DNA of 64,000 bases from Hemibagrus wyckioides (lineage: Eukaryota > Chordata > Actinopteri > Siluriformes > Bagridae), in the NCBI RefSeq assembly GCF_019097595.1, contig NC_080711.1:10183428-10247427 (forward strand), in the 5' to 3' direction. Position 1 is the first letter of the stretch, and each line of letters opens with the position of its first letter. The notes under the pieces were generated by a model. It was not told where the DNA came from, searched no databases, and saw nothing but the letters and a program-made list of their open reading frames with translations. A program made the position numbers and the translations under genes. Shown here piece after piece: positions 51,080-63,111 of the stretch.

Positions 51080-51430
51080 TAACAGGTGGAAAAGATAGGT
51101 GAGAAGTGGAGAGGAAAGGAAAAGAGAGGCAAAAAAGCGAGAGAAGAGAAAGGACGTGGTAAGAACAGAGGGAGAATGAGATGAGAGAGGATGAGAGAAG
51201 AGAGATAATAATGATGAGATGGGACAAAAGCAAAAGACGACTGAAGATGAGACAAGATGAAATTTGACAAGTCGAGAGACAAAACGAGAAGCAGTGGAAA
51301 GAAGGGCAGAGAAGAGAGATGAGATGAGATGAGATGAGATGAGGTGAGATGAGACAGCATGAGGCTAAATGAAAGACTATGAACAGACTGAAGAGGAGAG
51401 AGGGAACAGAAAAGATGAGACAAGAACTGT
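51080..51430. repeat. Purine-rich tract with GAGAT tandem units
   Basis: The plus strand is almost all A and G, with GATGAGATGAGATGAGAT units near 51318-51352. Strong strand asymmetry over about 350 bases. Confidence 0.8.
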
Positions 51431-52142
51431 GGGGGAATGTCAGCTTTGCCTAACGAACAACTGCTGAAATTTCAAAAATTCTACCATTTAATCAACATCA
51501 CACACAGCCAAGCTCAGCTTCCTGAGCCTGACTGTATGTGTGTGTGTGTGTAGAAAAGCAGCTGGTCTGGCTACTGTTATTTCTCCAGTTCTGCTTGACT
51601 CAGCCATTCCCGAGGTCCCGTCGGCATGCAGAGGATGACGATGATGCGTTAGAATAATAGCCAACGTCTGTTTCTCATAAACACGCAGTACAACTATACG
51701 TAGCTAACACCCCCCCCCACACACACACACATGATACAAAAACATTTATCTTGATATATGCACCTGAACCAACACACACTACACTGTACAAGGTATGCTT
51801 ATGAACACAAGAGCCTAGTTCTTTCTGACATACAAAATCAGCCACATACACACCCACAAACCCACACAAACATAGCGAGAATGCAATTACTTGCTGCTTC
51901 TAAATCTTACATGGAGGAGGATGAATATGACAGAACAGTGCAGCACACACACACAAACACATTACGCATTAGTAGAATAATAATACGAGTGTTAAACCTT
52001 TCTATTCCACACACCGTCAAACCTGTACATCAGTACGCTTGCAGTTCACTTTAGTAACGTTGTAAATGCTGCATATACTGTATATTCACTGCTTCAGCAG
52101 GAACACTGAAAGCTTAGGACTGGAAAAACACTGTCTGGGCTT

Positions 52143-52590
52143 TGTCTTTTCACTCTTCAGCTGTCCAGTTTCGGTCAGTCTGCGTCTTCTTTAGGCTCAG
52201 GTTCCTGACGTGAACTAGTATCCATGTCAAGGCTGATGTTTAGCTGTCTGTGTGGTGTGTTCTGAGATGCTTTTCTGCTCACTACAGTTGTAGAGAGTTA
52301 TACTTGTGTCACAGCCATTCTCCTCTCTCGTTAACAGAGCCCTCAGAACTGCTGCTGGTCACTGGACGTTTTTTGTTTTGTGCACCATTCTGTGTAAACG
52401 CTGTTGTGAGAGTGCTGCATGTGAAAATCCCAGTTTCTGAAATACTCAAACCCGTCTGGCACCAAAACCATGTCATGGTCACAAGCTTGTATCTGCATGC
52501 TGTATCAGCTACATGATTGGCTGTTTGGATAATCGTGTGAAAGTGTAAGGTGTACTGGAACACGTTCCTATTAAAGTAGCTGGTGAGTGT
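52143..52590 (-). mobile_element. Tc1-like element, lineage C, second copy
   Basis: Shares CAGTTTCTGAAATACTCAAA and the end GTAGCTGGTGAGTGTA with the 43768 copy. The right end meets the left end of the next element at a single TA. Confidence 0.75.
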
Positions 52591-53140
52591 ACACTGATCA
52601 GGCATAACATTATGACCAACTGCCTAATATTGTGTTGATCCCCTTTTGCTGCCAAAACAGCCCTGAACCGTCATGCACTGTGTATTCTGATACCTTTCTA
52701 TCAGAACCAGCATTAACTTCTTCAGCAATCTGAGCAACAGTAGCTCGTCTGTTGGATCGTATCACACGGGTCAGCCTTCACTCCCCATGTGCATCAGTGA
52801 GCCTTAGCCGCCCATGACCCTGTCACCGGTTCACCACTGTTCCTTCCTTGGACCACTTTTGATAGATACTGACCACTGCAGACCGGGAACATCCCACAAG
52901 AGCTGCAGTTTTGGAGATACTCTGATCCGGTCGTCTAGCCATCACAATTTGACCCTTGTCAAACTCGCTCAAATCCTTACACTTGCCCATTTTTCCTGCT
53001 TCTAACACATCAACATGGAGGACAAAATGTTTACTTGCTGCCTAATATATCCCACCCACTAACAGGTGCCATGATGAGAAGATAATCAGTGTTATTCACT
53101 TCACCTCTCACTGCTCATAATGTTATGCCTGATCAGTGTA
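52590..53140 (-). mobile_element. Tc1-like element, lineage A, internally deleted
   Basis: Intact terminal repeats (TACACTGATCAGGCATAACA and GCCTGATCAGTGTA). The minus strand encodes [20 protein letters not shown] and [20 protein letters not shown] in one open frame, then VVNR. No catalytic domain. Confidence 0.9.
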
Positions 53141-54269
53141 TACGAACATAGACACTCTTGTGTTTTTAGTGACATAGCTACTAATGCAACTAATGAATGC
53201 TATGCTTACCCCTAAACCTAACCCTAACCTTAGCCACAAGAACCAAAACGAAACATTTTGACTCTTTTTATCTCTTTACCCTTTTGTTTTTTAGATTAAA
53301 GCTGACGTTTGATGTGGCTGGTCCTCACAAGATCCCCATAGACTTGTGGAAATTAAACTAAAATACAAATACATGCTCAAACACACTTGCACTGAAACCT
53401 GCAAAATCCGACAGCTTTTTCTAACAGGCAGCAGATGTGTGTAGCCTATACGTAATCTGTGTCTAGTCAAGAAAACCACTTGACTGAATATAAGGGTATG
53501 CACACAACTATGTGCATGTGTGTGTGTGTGTGTGTGTGTATTTTCCCTCACTTGCAGCTCTTCCCAATTTTGGAACAGGCAGCTGCTTTCACGCCTCTCT
53601 CATGACCAGAGAAAACCAGGCACTCCAGGCCCTATTTTGACACCCCAAGTCTGGTTGCTATGGAGATCGCCTTTATGTGCAGAAAGGCGACAACACACAC
53701 ACACACAACATAAAGTGCTCACAGGAGAGCCCCCGGGCATTGGAGGAGGTTGCGACAACTATTCTTAGCACTGCGGGTTTTGTCCATTGACTCCAGTCTA
53801 GAACAGCAAGCCTCCTGTATTTCTAGAAACAAAAGAAAATACATGCATGCATGTGACTGCACTGCAGGACAGGCTAGACGGGGAACAGAGACAGACAAGG
53901 AGATGCGAGAAGAATCAGCATTTATTTATTTGCTTGCTTGTTTGTTTGTAAGAAATACATTTACATTTAGTTAGCCTCTCTAGTCCTGTCATGGTTGCCC
54001 ACTCAAATCCAGATGGCCTGAGTGTATATGTTGCTGACTTATCATATGTATAATCGCATGCATGTACCTTCTCACTTACGTATGTTCGGAAAAGCCACTG
54101 ATGTTGTTTTGCCAGTTTTACTTGCCACCCACATCGTTTTGAATTAAAATAGGCCTAAACCTGTTAATTATAAACTATTAAAATATACATAAATATATAT
54201 ATATGTAGGATGATAAACATTTAAGGAGTGACTAAAATTTTCTAACAACATCTCTATGCTTTTACCCAC

Positions 54270-54920
54270 AATGAAAATGAAGATATTGAACCCTTTTCCT
54301 AATTGTTTGTAAACTGCTAACAACCATATTTCTTTGCACAAAACAAGATGTGGGTACGTTTGTTCATGCTTAAACTATACAGCATAAATTATTTGGTTAA
54401 TTACTCGGTGTCGTTCTAACAGGGGATTTCAAGTTCATTTACTTTTCAACATCTCATTTACTTTCAGCAACGGAAATGCTATAGAGCAGAAACTCTAACT
54501 GCAATGCGGAATATTGCTAAAAATCAACTAACTTAGCTAGATGGCTAGTTAGCTGCTGGCAAAGTACCACACACTTTCTCACTTCTAGTCCTAGGAAGAC
54601 TTTAACTAAGAGCCTTGTATCTAAAGACCTAAAGCTTAGCTTGCTGAAATGAAAATGAAAATTAAGATATTGAACCCTTTTCCTAATTGTTTGTAAACTG
54701 CTAACAACCATATTTCTTTGCATAAAATAAGATGTGGGTTTTTGGCAAGTCATTATAGGTAGGTTTGTTCATGTTTAAACGATAGGACATAAATTATTTG
54801 CTATAGAGCAGAAACTCTAACTGCAATGCAGAATATTGTTAACATTAACTAACTTAGCTAGCTGGCTAGTTAGCTGCTAGTAAAGTACCTCACACTTTCT
54901 CACTTCTAGTCCTAGGACTT
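54270..54920. repeat. Local tandem duplication
   Basis: Copy 1 at about 54270-54600 and copy 2 at about 54653-54920 share GATATTGAACCCTTTTCC (54282 and 54666), ATAGAGCAGAAACTCTAACT (54481 and 54803) and the GCTAG-rich block ending CTTCTAGTCCTAGG. The spacing differs by about 62 bases because copy 2 lacks part of copy 1. A third trace near 55100 keeps CTAGTCCTAGGAAG. Confidence 0.8.
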
Positions 54921-56849
54921 TCAGCATCGGAAATGTGCACATATTAAAGGGAAGGGTTAAAGTTTCAATCATGTTTTGGCTAATGTATACGATAAAACAT
55001 TAGAAATACCATAAGATACCATAAGAGCCTCGGAAACCTGAAACTATGAGCAAGTGATAGAAATGCCAAGGGATGATACAAAAATATTCGGTTGAAACTG
55101 CTAGTCCTAGGAAGTAAAAGTATCTAAAGACCCAAGAGTCTTCTATCGATAACATTAGCTAGCTAGGCTTGTTAACTGCTAGCAACCTAGCTTCTACTTT
55201 TCATAGGCAGACTTCAGGGATTTCTGTCATAATTTATATAACAGTAGCCAAACCTGTTAAGATATAACAATTAACACTATATATTTATTTATTGCTATCA
55301 GTAGCATTAGCTATAAAAATAGTGCCACTTGCTAACTCACTGAGCTGCCACCTCAGGCTCTCGATATTACTGAAATAGACCAAACATTCATAAAGTTGAG
55401 ATCAGCCACCCAAAATCCACAAATCATTTTAAATGATCAAAACTACTTTAACAAAAAGAGGAGTCTAATATTATTTAAGCAGCATGCTATTCAACAAGCT
55501 AGTCAGCAAGTTAAGTGCATTAATTAATTCTGTGGTTAAAATGTGTCTAATTAACACTGGGCATACCAGAATGGATTCTCAGCCACCAAAAAATGATAGA
55601 ATCCAATAATCGTGGGTTCAGAAAGACAACAAAAGATAAACTGTTCAGCACAGAAAAACAGCAGAGAGTCTGATTTTCTAGTAGATGGACAGGAGAGAAG
55701 AAAATATGCTGGACTGAACAGTTTACTGTGTCATTTGTCCTCCAGGCAACAACAGATAAAAAAAACACAGATAGCCCAAGACACTACATTTGCTCACCTG
55801 GTCTACCCAGGCTAGTGATTTCTGCTGAATAAACTCTGACAGTACATATGAAACTCAGTTTTCAAGAATTGCCATCATCACTACCATCACTGCCAATAGG
55901 GCTCTGCTTAACTGTAAAAACACCTGAGCTGGAACATACAGCTGACCAGCTGTCATTATTTCAATGAGGCCAGTTGTTATAGTTTTTAAAGCTATAGACG
56001 TTTTAAAAAATCGTTTTATATCTAAACTAGAGATACAAAACGTCTTTACTGCAACTGAAACTAACCTTGCTCTTTCTCACAAGCATATAGGCAGAGACCA
56101 AAGAAGAAACAGGAAGTCAGCTACAACAACAGGAAATTGTGGATTGTGATCAGCAGGGGAAACATTGTGAAACCAGTACATTGGCCTAACATATAGAGAT
56201 ACTCACATGGCCAGGGTGTATTTCAACTCCCTGTTGCTATTCCTACAGAGCACAGAAATGCTGAAGCTGTGCCGTCAACGGTCGGAAGATTCTCATCAGA
56301 CCTAACGTTTCTGTTTATTGACTTTTTTAAGGCTGCTGTATAACACTGTCTTATAGGCATCCGACTTTTTGTAACCTGCATGCATGGCTCAAGCTCTACA
56401 GCCTACAGAACATCTGAAAAGGGAAAAGCATCTACTGATCTGTTTTTAAAAAGAGGTGAATAATAATACCAAAAAATTCCATGGCTTTTGCATATGCTAA
56501 AAGAAATATAAAGACTACAGGGTCACACAAATAACTCTGCATTACAAAAACATGAATGAATGTAATCATTTTTAAGCCTTTATTCAGCATCTATTGAAAT
56601 CTCACATTTGTTTATAATGGCAGGCAATCAGCTGCTGAATTGGTCCTCAGGTCCATGATTAACCTCCATTTTATCCTAAGTTGGTTGATGCAGTTTCCCA
56701 CCAACCATCTAGCTGACTGTACCCAGTAACAGGTCAGCAGCCAGCCAGCGATGGTGCACTCCGTGTAGCTGAACACACTCAGAGGAAAGCGTTAACTGCC
56801 ACCTTCTGCATATAGCAGCTGAACCATGTACCATGTTCAATGAGGCAAC

Positions 56850-56990
56850 GGGTGGATCAAATGGTTATGTCTCTGGGTTGTGGCTCAGAAGGTCAGAGCT
56901 CTAGCAACTGTTGGGCCCTTGAGCAAGGCCTCCGGGGATACTGTATCATGGCTGACCCTGTGCTATGACCCCAACTTCCTAACAAGCTGT
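56850..56990 (+). mobile_element. SINE fragment related to the 5245 element
   Basis: Shares CAACTGTTGGGCCCTTGAGC and ACTGTATCATGGCTGACCCT with the SINE at 5245-5475; promoter part is decayed. Confidence 0.7.
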
Positions 56991-59900
56991 GACATGTGCA
57001 AGCATTACAGAATGGAAAGTGATGTACTAAATGTGCAGATGAGTTACATGTAGTAACAGTAAAGTGCAGAATGACAATGGAACAAATGAGACTGTATGTA
57101 TGAGAACAAAGAGTTTTTTCCTGCTTCGGGAATCGATCACTAAAGCATAGCAGAACCCTGGCATAAACAGACATGAGCCCTGACAATGTTAAATAATCAG
57201 AGGGAGGTTCAGACAGCACTGCAGCCCTCCTCTTCTGACTCACTACACTGCTGGTATACTACACTGATGGTAGATGGTGTGAAAATGAGAGATGAAGTGA
57301 GACCCAGCAGTGTTTTATAGTTCAGTGCAATTAAAGTGCTTGTCCTCTCCAGGTTCGAGATGAATGGCACAGGATGCATGGCCAAGAAGAGAAGTGACTG
57401 ATTACGAGTTTCCCGAAGAACCTAATAAAGTGATAGTCTAATAGAGCATCAGTCTTTATTCAGCTTGTTCTAGCCAGATGGCTTTCAGCTGACTTTATTT
57501 ATTTCTGAACTCCAGCAGCCCAGAGGGACGATTCATGGGGCATTTCCCTGTTGAATATTTCGATTAAATCTGCTTGATTCTGAGATGAAAGATTTAGCAC
57601 TGATCGGTATAAAGTCTTTCCAGTTATTTTATTTTCTGATACTGATTTGATTTTCTGCTTCTTCATTTTTTAACTACCAGGTTTCTAAATGACAGATTTT
57701 AATTGAAGCACTTCATTTAATTTGACCTTTACCATTACTATGACTTACAAGTAAATTACATCTTTTTTTTTTTTTTTTTTTACTGTGTGCGTATTTCCAC
57801 ACGGAGCTGACATGATAGGAACTCCCACACATGCTTTGCTAAATAGCTGCTGTTATGGTAGCTTAGGTGGCTACTATTATTATCGCATGACCTACTTTGT
57901 GTTGCTTTAAACCACAGTGCTGTGGAATTGTTGGACCTGATCGGTCAGAAGCTGTTGAATAATATTTTATAACAGAAGGGGCTGATAGTAGTGCCAGCTG
58001 CAAGGCAAATCACAAGCTCTGGTGCAGCTTTTTCTAATTAACATTTATGAAAGAAGACTTCAGTCAGTATCAGTGCTTTGAGGTAAAACTGTTCATTTAG
58101 GATTCCACCATGGGGAAAGTCTTCAGGAAAGAGGATTTATGTTAGGTGACAAGCTCAAAGACACAGAGAGAGAGATAGAGAGAGAAATGTCTGATTAATA
58201 ATTTAACAAGTGTAATCATGGACTAATTTCTCTGAGGAATAAGGCTCTTCAGGATGTGCATTTATAGGAAAATAATCAACTTTGGTGCAGTGCTAACCCC
58301 CTGCTTTGTGCTAGACCACATCATTCTACCCCATCATTGATTACTTTCCTCTCCCAGCAAACCTTGATGTGTTACTTATGTTATATTTTATTATCACAAA
58401 TCAGTAATAATCAGCATAGATCACAATCAGATCGGAGTTTTTTTTTTCCTTCTGATTTCTGATCCAGACTAGTATCAAGATAAAAAAAAATGCTGGATAA
58501 GAAAAATGCTGGATATTGTTACTGGAATCCATTATAAGCACAAGAGTGGTGCTAACATATACAGACACACATGCCTGTTTTTCTCTATTGACCAAATATT
58601 TCTTTTCTTTCTTTTTTTTTTTAATGATTTATATATTTTACTTTATATACTGTTACTATTTAGAAAAATGGTAAAAGTTCAACAAAATCTACAAAATCTA
58701 AATCTACTCATCATTTATGAAATGGTTTGTAATGATTAATCTCATTCACCTCAAATAATCCGGGCAGAATTATGACAAAACTGTGACAGCCTTACTCACA
58801 ATATTTGTAATTCTTCTAGACTTCTAGTAGTTATCGGAGAAACTACATTTAAAAAACTATTAATTAATCATTTAACAAATAAAAAGCATAAATGAAATGT
58901 ATTGCCCTATCAATATAATATCAGAATATTGTGCATAAAAGCAACAGTCAGCACAGAGTCACAGCTAGGTCACATCATAACCCACATCCTTTCCAGATGA
59001 AGTTCACTGAAGTGCAGACATTCCCATTATAAAATCACCAGGCTGGATGTTATTCTGAATTCATTCACCGTTTGTTATGCAAAGCTAAAAGTATTAACCT
59101 AAAATCCTTGTGTGCAGAAAGAGTCACCTGTCTGTTCACCTCAATCACTTTACCTGTGCCTCAAATCTGCTAAAACTAATCAAGTCAATGCCCAACTGAA
59201 GCATAAACAAGAAAATATTCATACATGAATCCCATATTAGTGTTGATGGATTGGAGGCAAGTAGAGGTAATGCTCTAATCTGTCTGGATGTGACACTAAT
59301 CCCTGAGATTCAGGCTGTGGGATTAATCTCACACAGGAGGTGTGGCCATTTGCTACTCCTGATCTCAGGCATGACTCTCAGGTAGAGCAATAATGCTGGC
59401 TTTTTAAACGTTGACTTCCTGCTGAATTAAACCTTTTGGTACAACACGTAAAGCAGACATTACTCATTATTTCCATGCACAATCTTTATCTGCTTTCTTT
59501 CCATTAATGCTAGATGGTGTGACAAATTTTAAATAGCAATAGATGAGCTACAGAAGACCTACACCATGCATATATGAGGTTAACTATTTCAGCAACCGAG
59601 GCTCTTATGTAAGAAACATTTGCATTCGTAAAAACACAGACAAGCATGATAACATCCAAAAAAAATGGCGTGATTTACAAAACGGCTTCTATAAAGGGTT
59701 TCAAAGCCTAAATTAGCACGTCTTATCTGCTCCGCATTCCTACTTACAGGGAGGCGTCTATTAGAATAAATTAGTTAAGCACCCATATAAAAGTCTATTC
59801 ATGTTATATATATACATAAAACGCAGAATAATGTGTGCAAAATAAATTTACTGAAAGGTAGCGGTTATATTTATATGCGCATTTCTTCTGCCAGAGAATA

Positions 59901-61383
59901 TATTTATCTTTTCTAAAAACAATTTCTGCAGAAGCTAGGTTTCCTGTTCACTAGTTACCACACATTTCTGCTTCCGATGACGACAGTAGCTAAAAAGCAT
60001 GCAACAAGGTTTTCTTTACATTAGCAACAGGACATCCAGAGTCACAGCACCGGGTTCAGTTCACCAATGAGAGTTGACTCTTTTCCCCATACAAATGATT
60101 CTTTGTCTGTTTCTTTGTAAACCAGCTAAACTTGTTATTCACAATATTGTGATATTCATCTCCCAAATACACGACACTACATGTTCTAACTAGCATCGTT
60201 GCAGCCTCAGTGATAAGGAGAAAATAGTCCAACACACTCAACAATCTTAGAATTCTCACTACGCTGTTATGCCGTGCAGAATGGCAGCATCTGCAGTTCA
60301 CTGGATGCGCTTGTGGTAAACAGAGGGAATCGTGATTACTGATAACTGATGAATTTCCCATATGAGCGTCCCAGAGTCTATTTATGTGGCTCAAAAGAGA
60401 AAAAGAAAAAAAAGGCTCTTTAGAGTCGATTTACCTAAATGAGCTAACTTAAAGACTCGGCTTGTTTGTGTTACATTACAAATAAAATGCACACTCATGT
60501 CTACACTTCTTATTTTACATTCACGCTGTTATCCGATGAATATTACTGCCGTAAACCGCCATTATACTTGAAGGCGTGAAGAAGGTTTAGTTCACTCTTC
60601 ATGGAGTCGCTTTATGCTACAAACCTGCCACTGCTTTTGAAAACAACAGCACATTAGTGCAATAATTTCATTTATACATTCTTTCTTGCCATTACAATGC
60701 AATATCATTACTCATTTTTCTTGGTAAATCACCTCCAGGATTCCCTCTAACTGTGCACACAATTTATGCAGGATGAAAGCTTACCTTATTTTGTCTAGTT
60801 TGGAAAAGTAGATTAGATATCTTGCTTTGAAAAACTCTACAGTTTGGAAATCTGTGCGGATCGTCATGTTTACTTGAGACAAGATATAATTGTTTACTTC
60901 CTGGTAAGCAAGGCCAGAAGATGATAGCATGGGGACAGAGGCAATTATGACCATATTCTGAGATCTCTGAATGGATGCTGTAAAGAGGGGGAAGAAACAC
61001 TATTACACACTTTTTTTGAGATTGTTGTGGCCATAAATTGCTTGATTACTTTCTATGATCGCTCTACTCATGTTCAGCACAATTGAATGGACTTGTGGCT
61101 GAATGCGTCATGTGATGATTTCACGCGACGAGTCTCGGCCCAGATCTGCTGGAATTTTGAAAAATCGCAAGCCAAGCTCCACTGAATATTCTTCATTTCT
61201 CCAAAGGGTCTGATTTATGAAGGAATTTTATCCAAGGAGGCTATTAGTGTCAGCACTCAAATGTTCCTTTACAGAGAAATCAAGTGAAAATGTAAGCCAG
61301 TGAGAGATCAAATGCACTGGTCAGAAAACATTTCTCTGACAGTGGTTCCAACTGCATGCTTTATTTTGATTCTAGTAGTTCTA

Positions 61384-61470
61384 ATAGATTCAAGATTTTT
61401 ATTTGCCAAATACACAGTTACATACAGTATACTTATAATCTGCAGGGAAATGATAAGAAAGATAATAAAC
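61384..61470. repeat. Short interspersed repeat fragment
   Basis: TTCAAGATTTTTATTTGCCA followed by ATACACAGTTACATACAGTA is a block I associate with fish repeats. Class unknown. Confidence 0.4.
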
Positions 61471-63061
61471 AGTGACATGGCAGTGAAGCGCAGCTCCGAC
61501 ACAAAGCTGAGTCGATGATGTAAGGAATAAAATCCTGACAGGGCATGCTGTTACGGGAAATTAATCACCCATTATGTGGTACGAAGCAAATCTGGGAGTG
61601 TTTTGTGTTGCTTATACCACAGCAATTTGCCTAAATCTTTTTCATACGATTTATGGTTAGGTTTAACGTTATGGAAGGTCCGTGAAAAACAGAAAACTTG
61701 AAGGAATTGTGTAGCTGTTGATTGTTACAAAGCACTGAAATGACTCGTTGAATTTTATTGAACATTTATACGTTATTGGTTCTGTAGTAAAAAAAATGGA
61801 CACAGAGATTTAGAGATGGTGAACTGTTGTATAGATATTGTTGACATTTTGGAATGAGTCGTCAATGCTTTGTAACAATCAGCAGCTACACTGTTCCTTT
61901 AAGTTTCCCGATGTTTCATGGACGTTCCATAAAGATAAGTCTAACTATATATGTTGGGAAATTTCTATAGCATAAGTACAATAAAACACTATGATTGGAG
62001 ACTTGGTGTTATACCACATAATGTTTAATTATTTTCCTGTAACAGCACACTCTATCAGGTTTTATTCCTCACATCATCGACTCGGCTTTGTGTTGGAGCT
62101 GCACTGCACCAGCATGTCACTGCTTATTACCTTTCTAATCAACTACACACCAGATTATGCTTTATTTCTACATAGTATCTCTCGTCCATATACTTATTGT
62201 AGATCAGCATCTTTTGATTCAATTTGTGTCTCACAGTGTAGTAGCAATAGCAGGTGGAGAGTAAAGTACGAGAGAAATAAGGTGTATATGATGATAATAA
62301 TAATAATACATGATCAACACATCTATATGTGCTCTGGTTCACTGGATTTTTAAATTCTTTCCTTTTCTCGACACAATATATCTGCTTTTGTGCTCCAACA
62401 TGAAGCTGTAGATAACTCATTATCTAAGAAAATACAAAAGCACACCTCAGGGCATATATTAGCCGCTCATATATAGAAACACGTCCATAATCATCAAGTC
62501 CATGAATTAATAATACAGGAGCAGAATGAATGCCGTTTCCAGCAAGCCAGAAGGTAACACCCCTATGTCGATGACAGCCACTAGCTGTGTAGCCTCCAAT
62601 CTGCTGATTTAATGTCTATGTAAAACAAAAAAATGTAAAGGGAGGTGAAGACAAAGAGAAAATGGTGGAAAAATAAGGAACAAGCCCTATATCCTTTGTG
62701 TCTTTTCCGGTTGCTGTGCATATATACGTCCTTCCTCCACTGCCTTGTCGTCATTTTCTTCTCTCTTTCTGTCCCCAGACCATGTATGTACATTTTCACT
62801 ATGTATGAGAGAAATAAAGCGACTGTAAAAGATACAAGAGTAACAACAAACAGGAAGATGAACGGAGAGTTAAGGGGAAAGAGCGGTTGAGAGAACGGGA
62901 GACAGCGTGGAGGCGGGAAGCGGAGAGAAACAGGGCAATATGTCAGAGAAGGGAGATATATTTAGAGAGAGAAGATTATAGAGAGCGTGTCTGGTAGAGG
63001 AGGCCGTATGCAAGAGGCTGTTTGTGGAAGAGAGCTGAAAGAGTAAGAGCACAGAGGGAAT

Positions 63062-63063
<2 letters not shown>

Positions 63064-63109
<46 letters not shown>
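63064..63109. repeat. (GA)n microsatellite
   Basis: About 22 GA units within a wider purine-rich stretch from about 62860. Confidence 0.9.

Positions 63110-63111
<2 letters not shown>

Noticed and set aside
51070..51423. 117-residue Ser/Leu-rich minus-strand frame resembling a membrane protein
   Set aside because: It is the complement of the purine-rich GAGAT tract; composition alone explains the hydrophobic and Ser-rich pattern.
60056..60394. 112-residue minus-strand open frame
   Set aside because: No recognised domain, no splice consensus supporting it, and composition like the surrounding intron.
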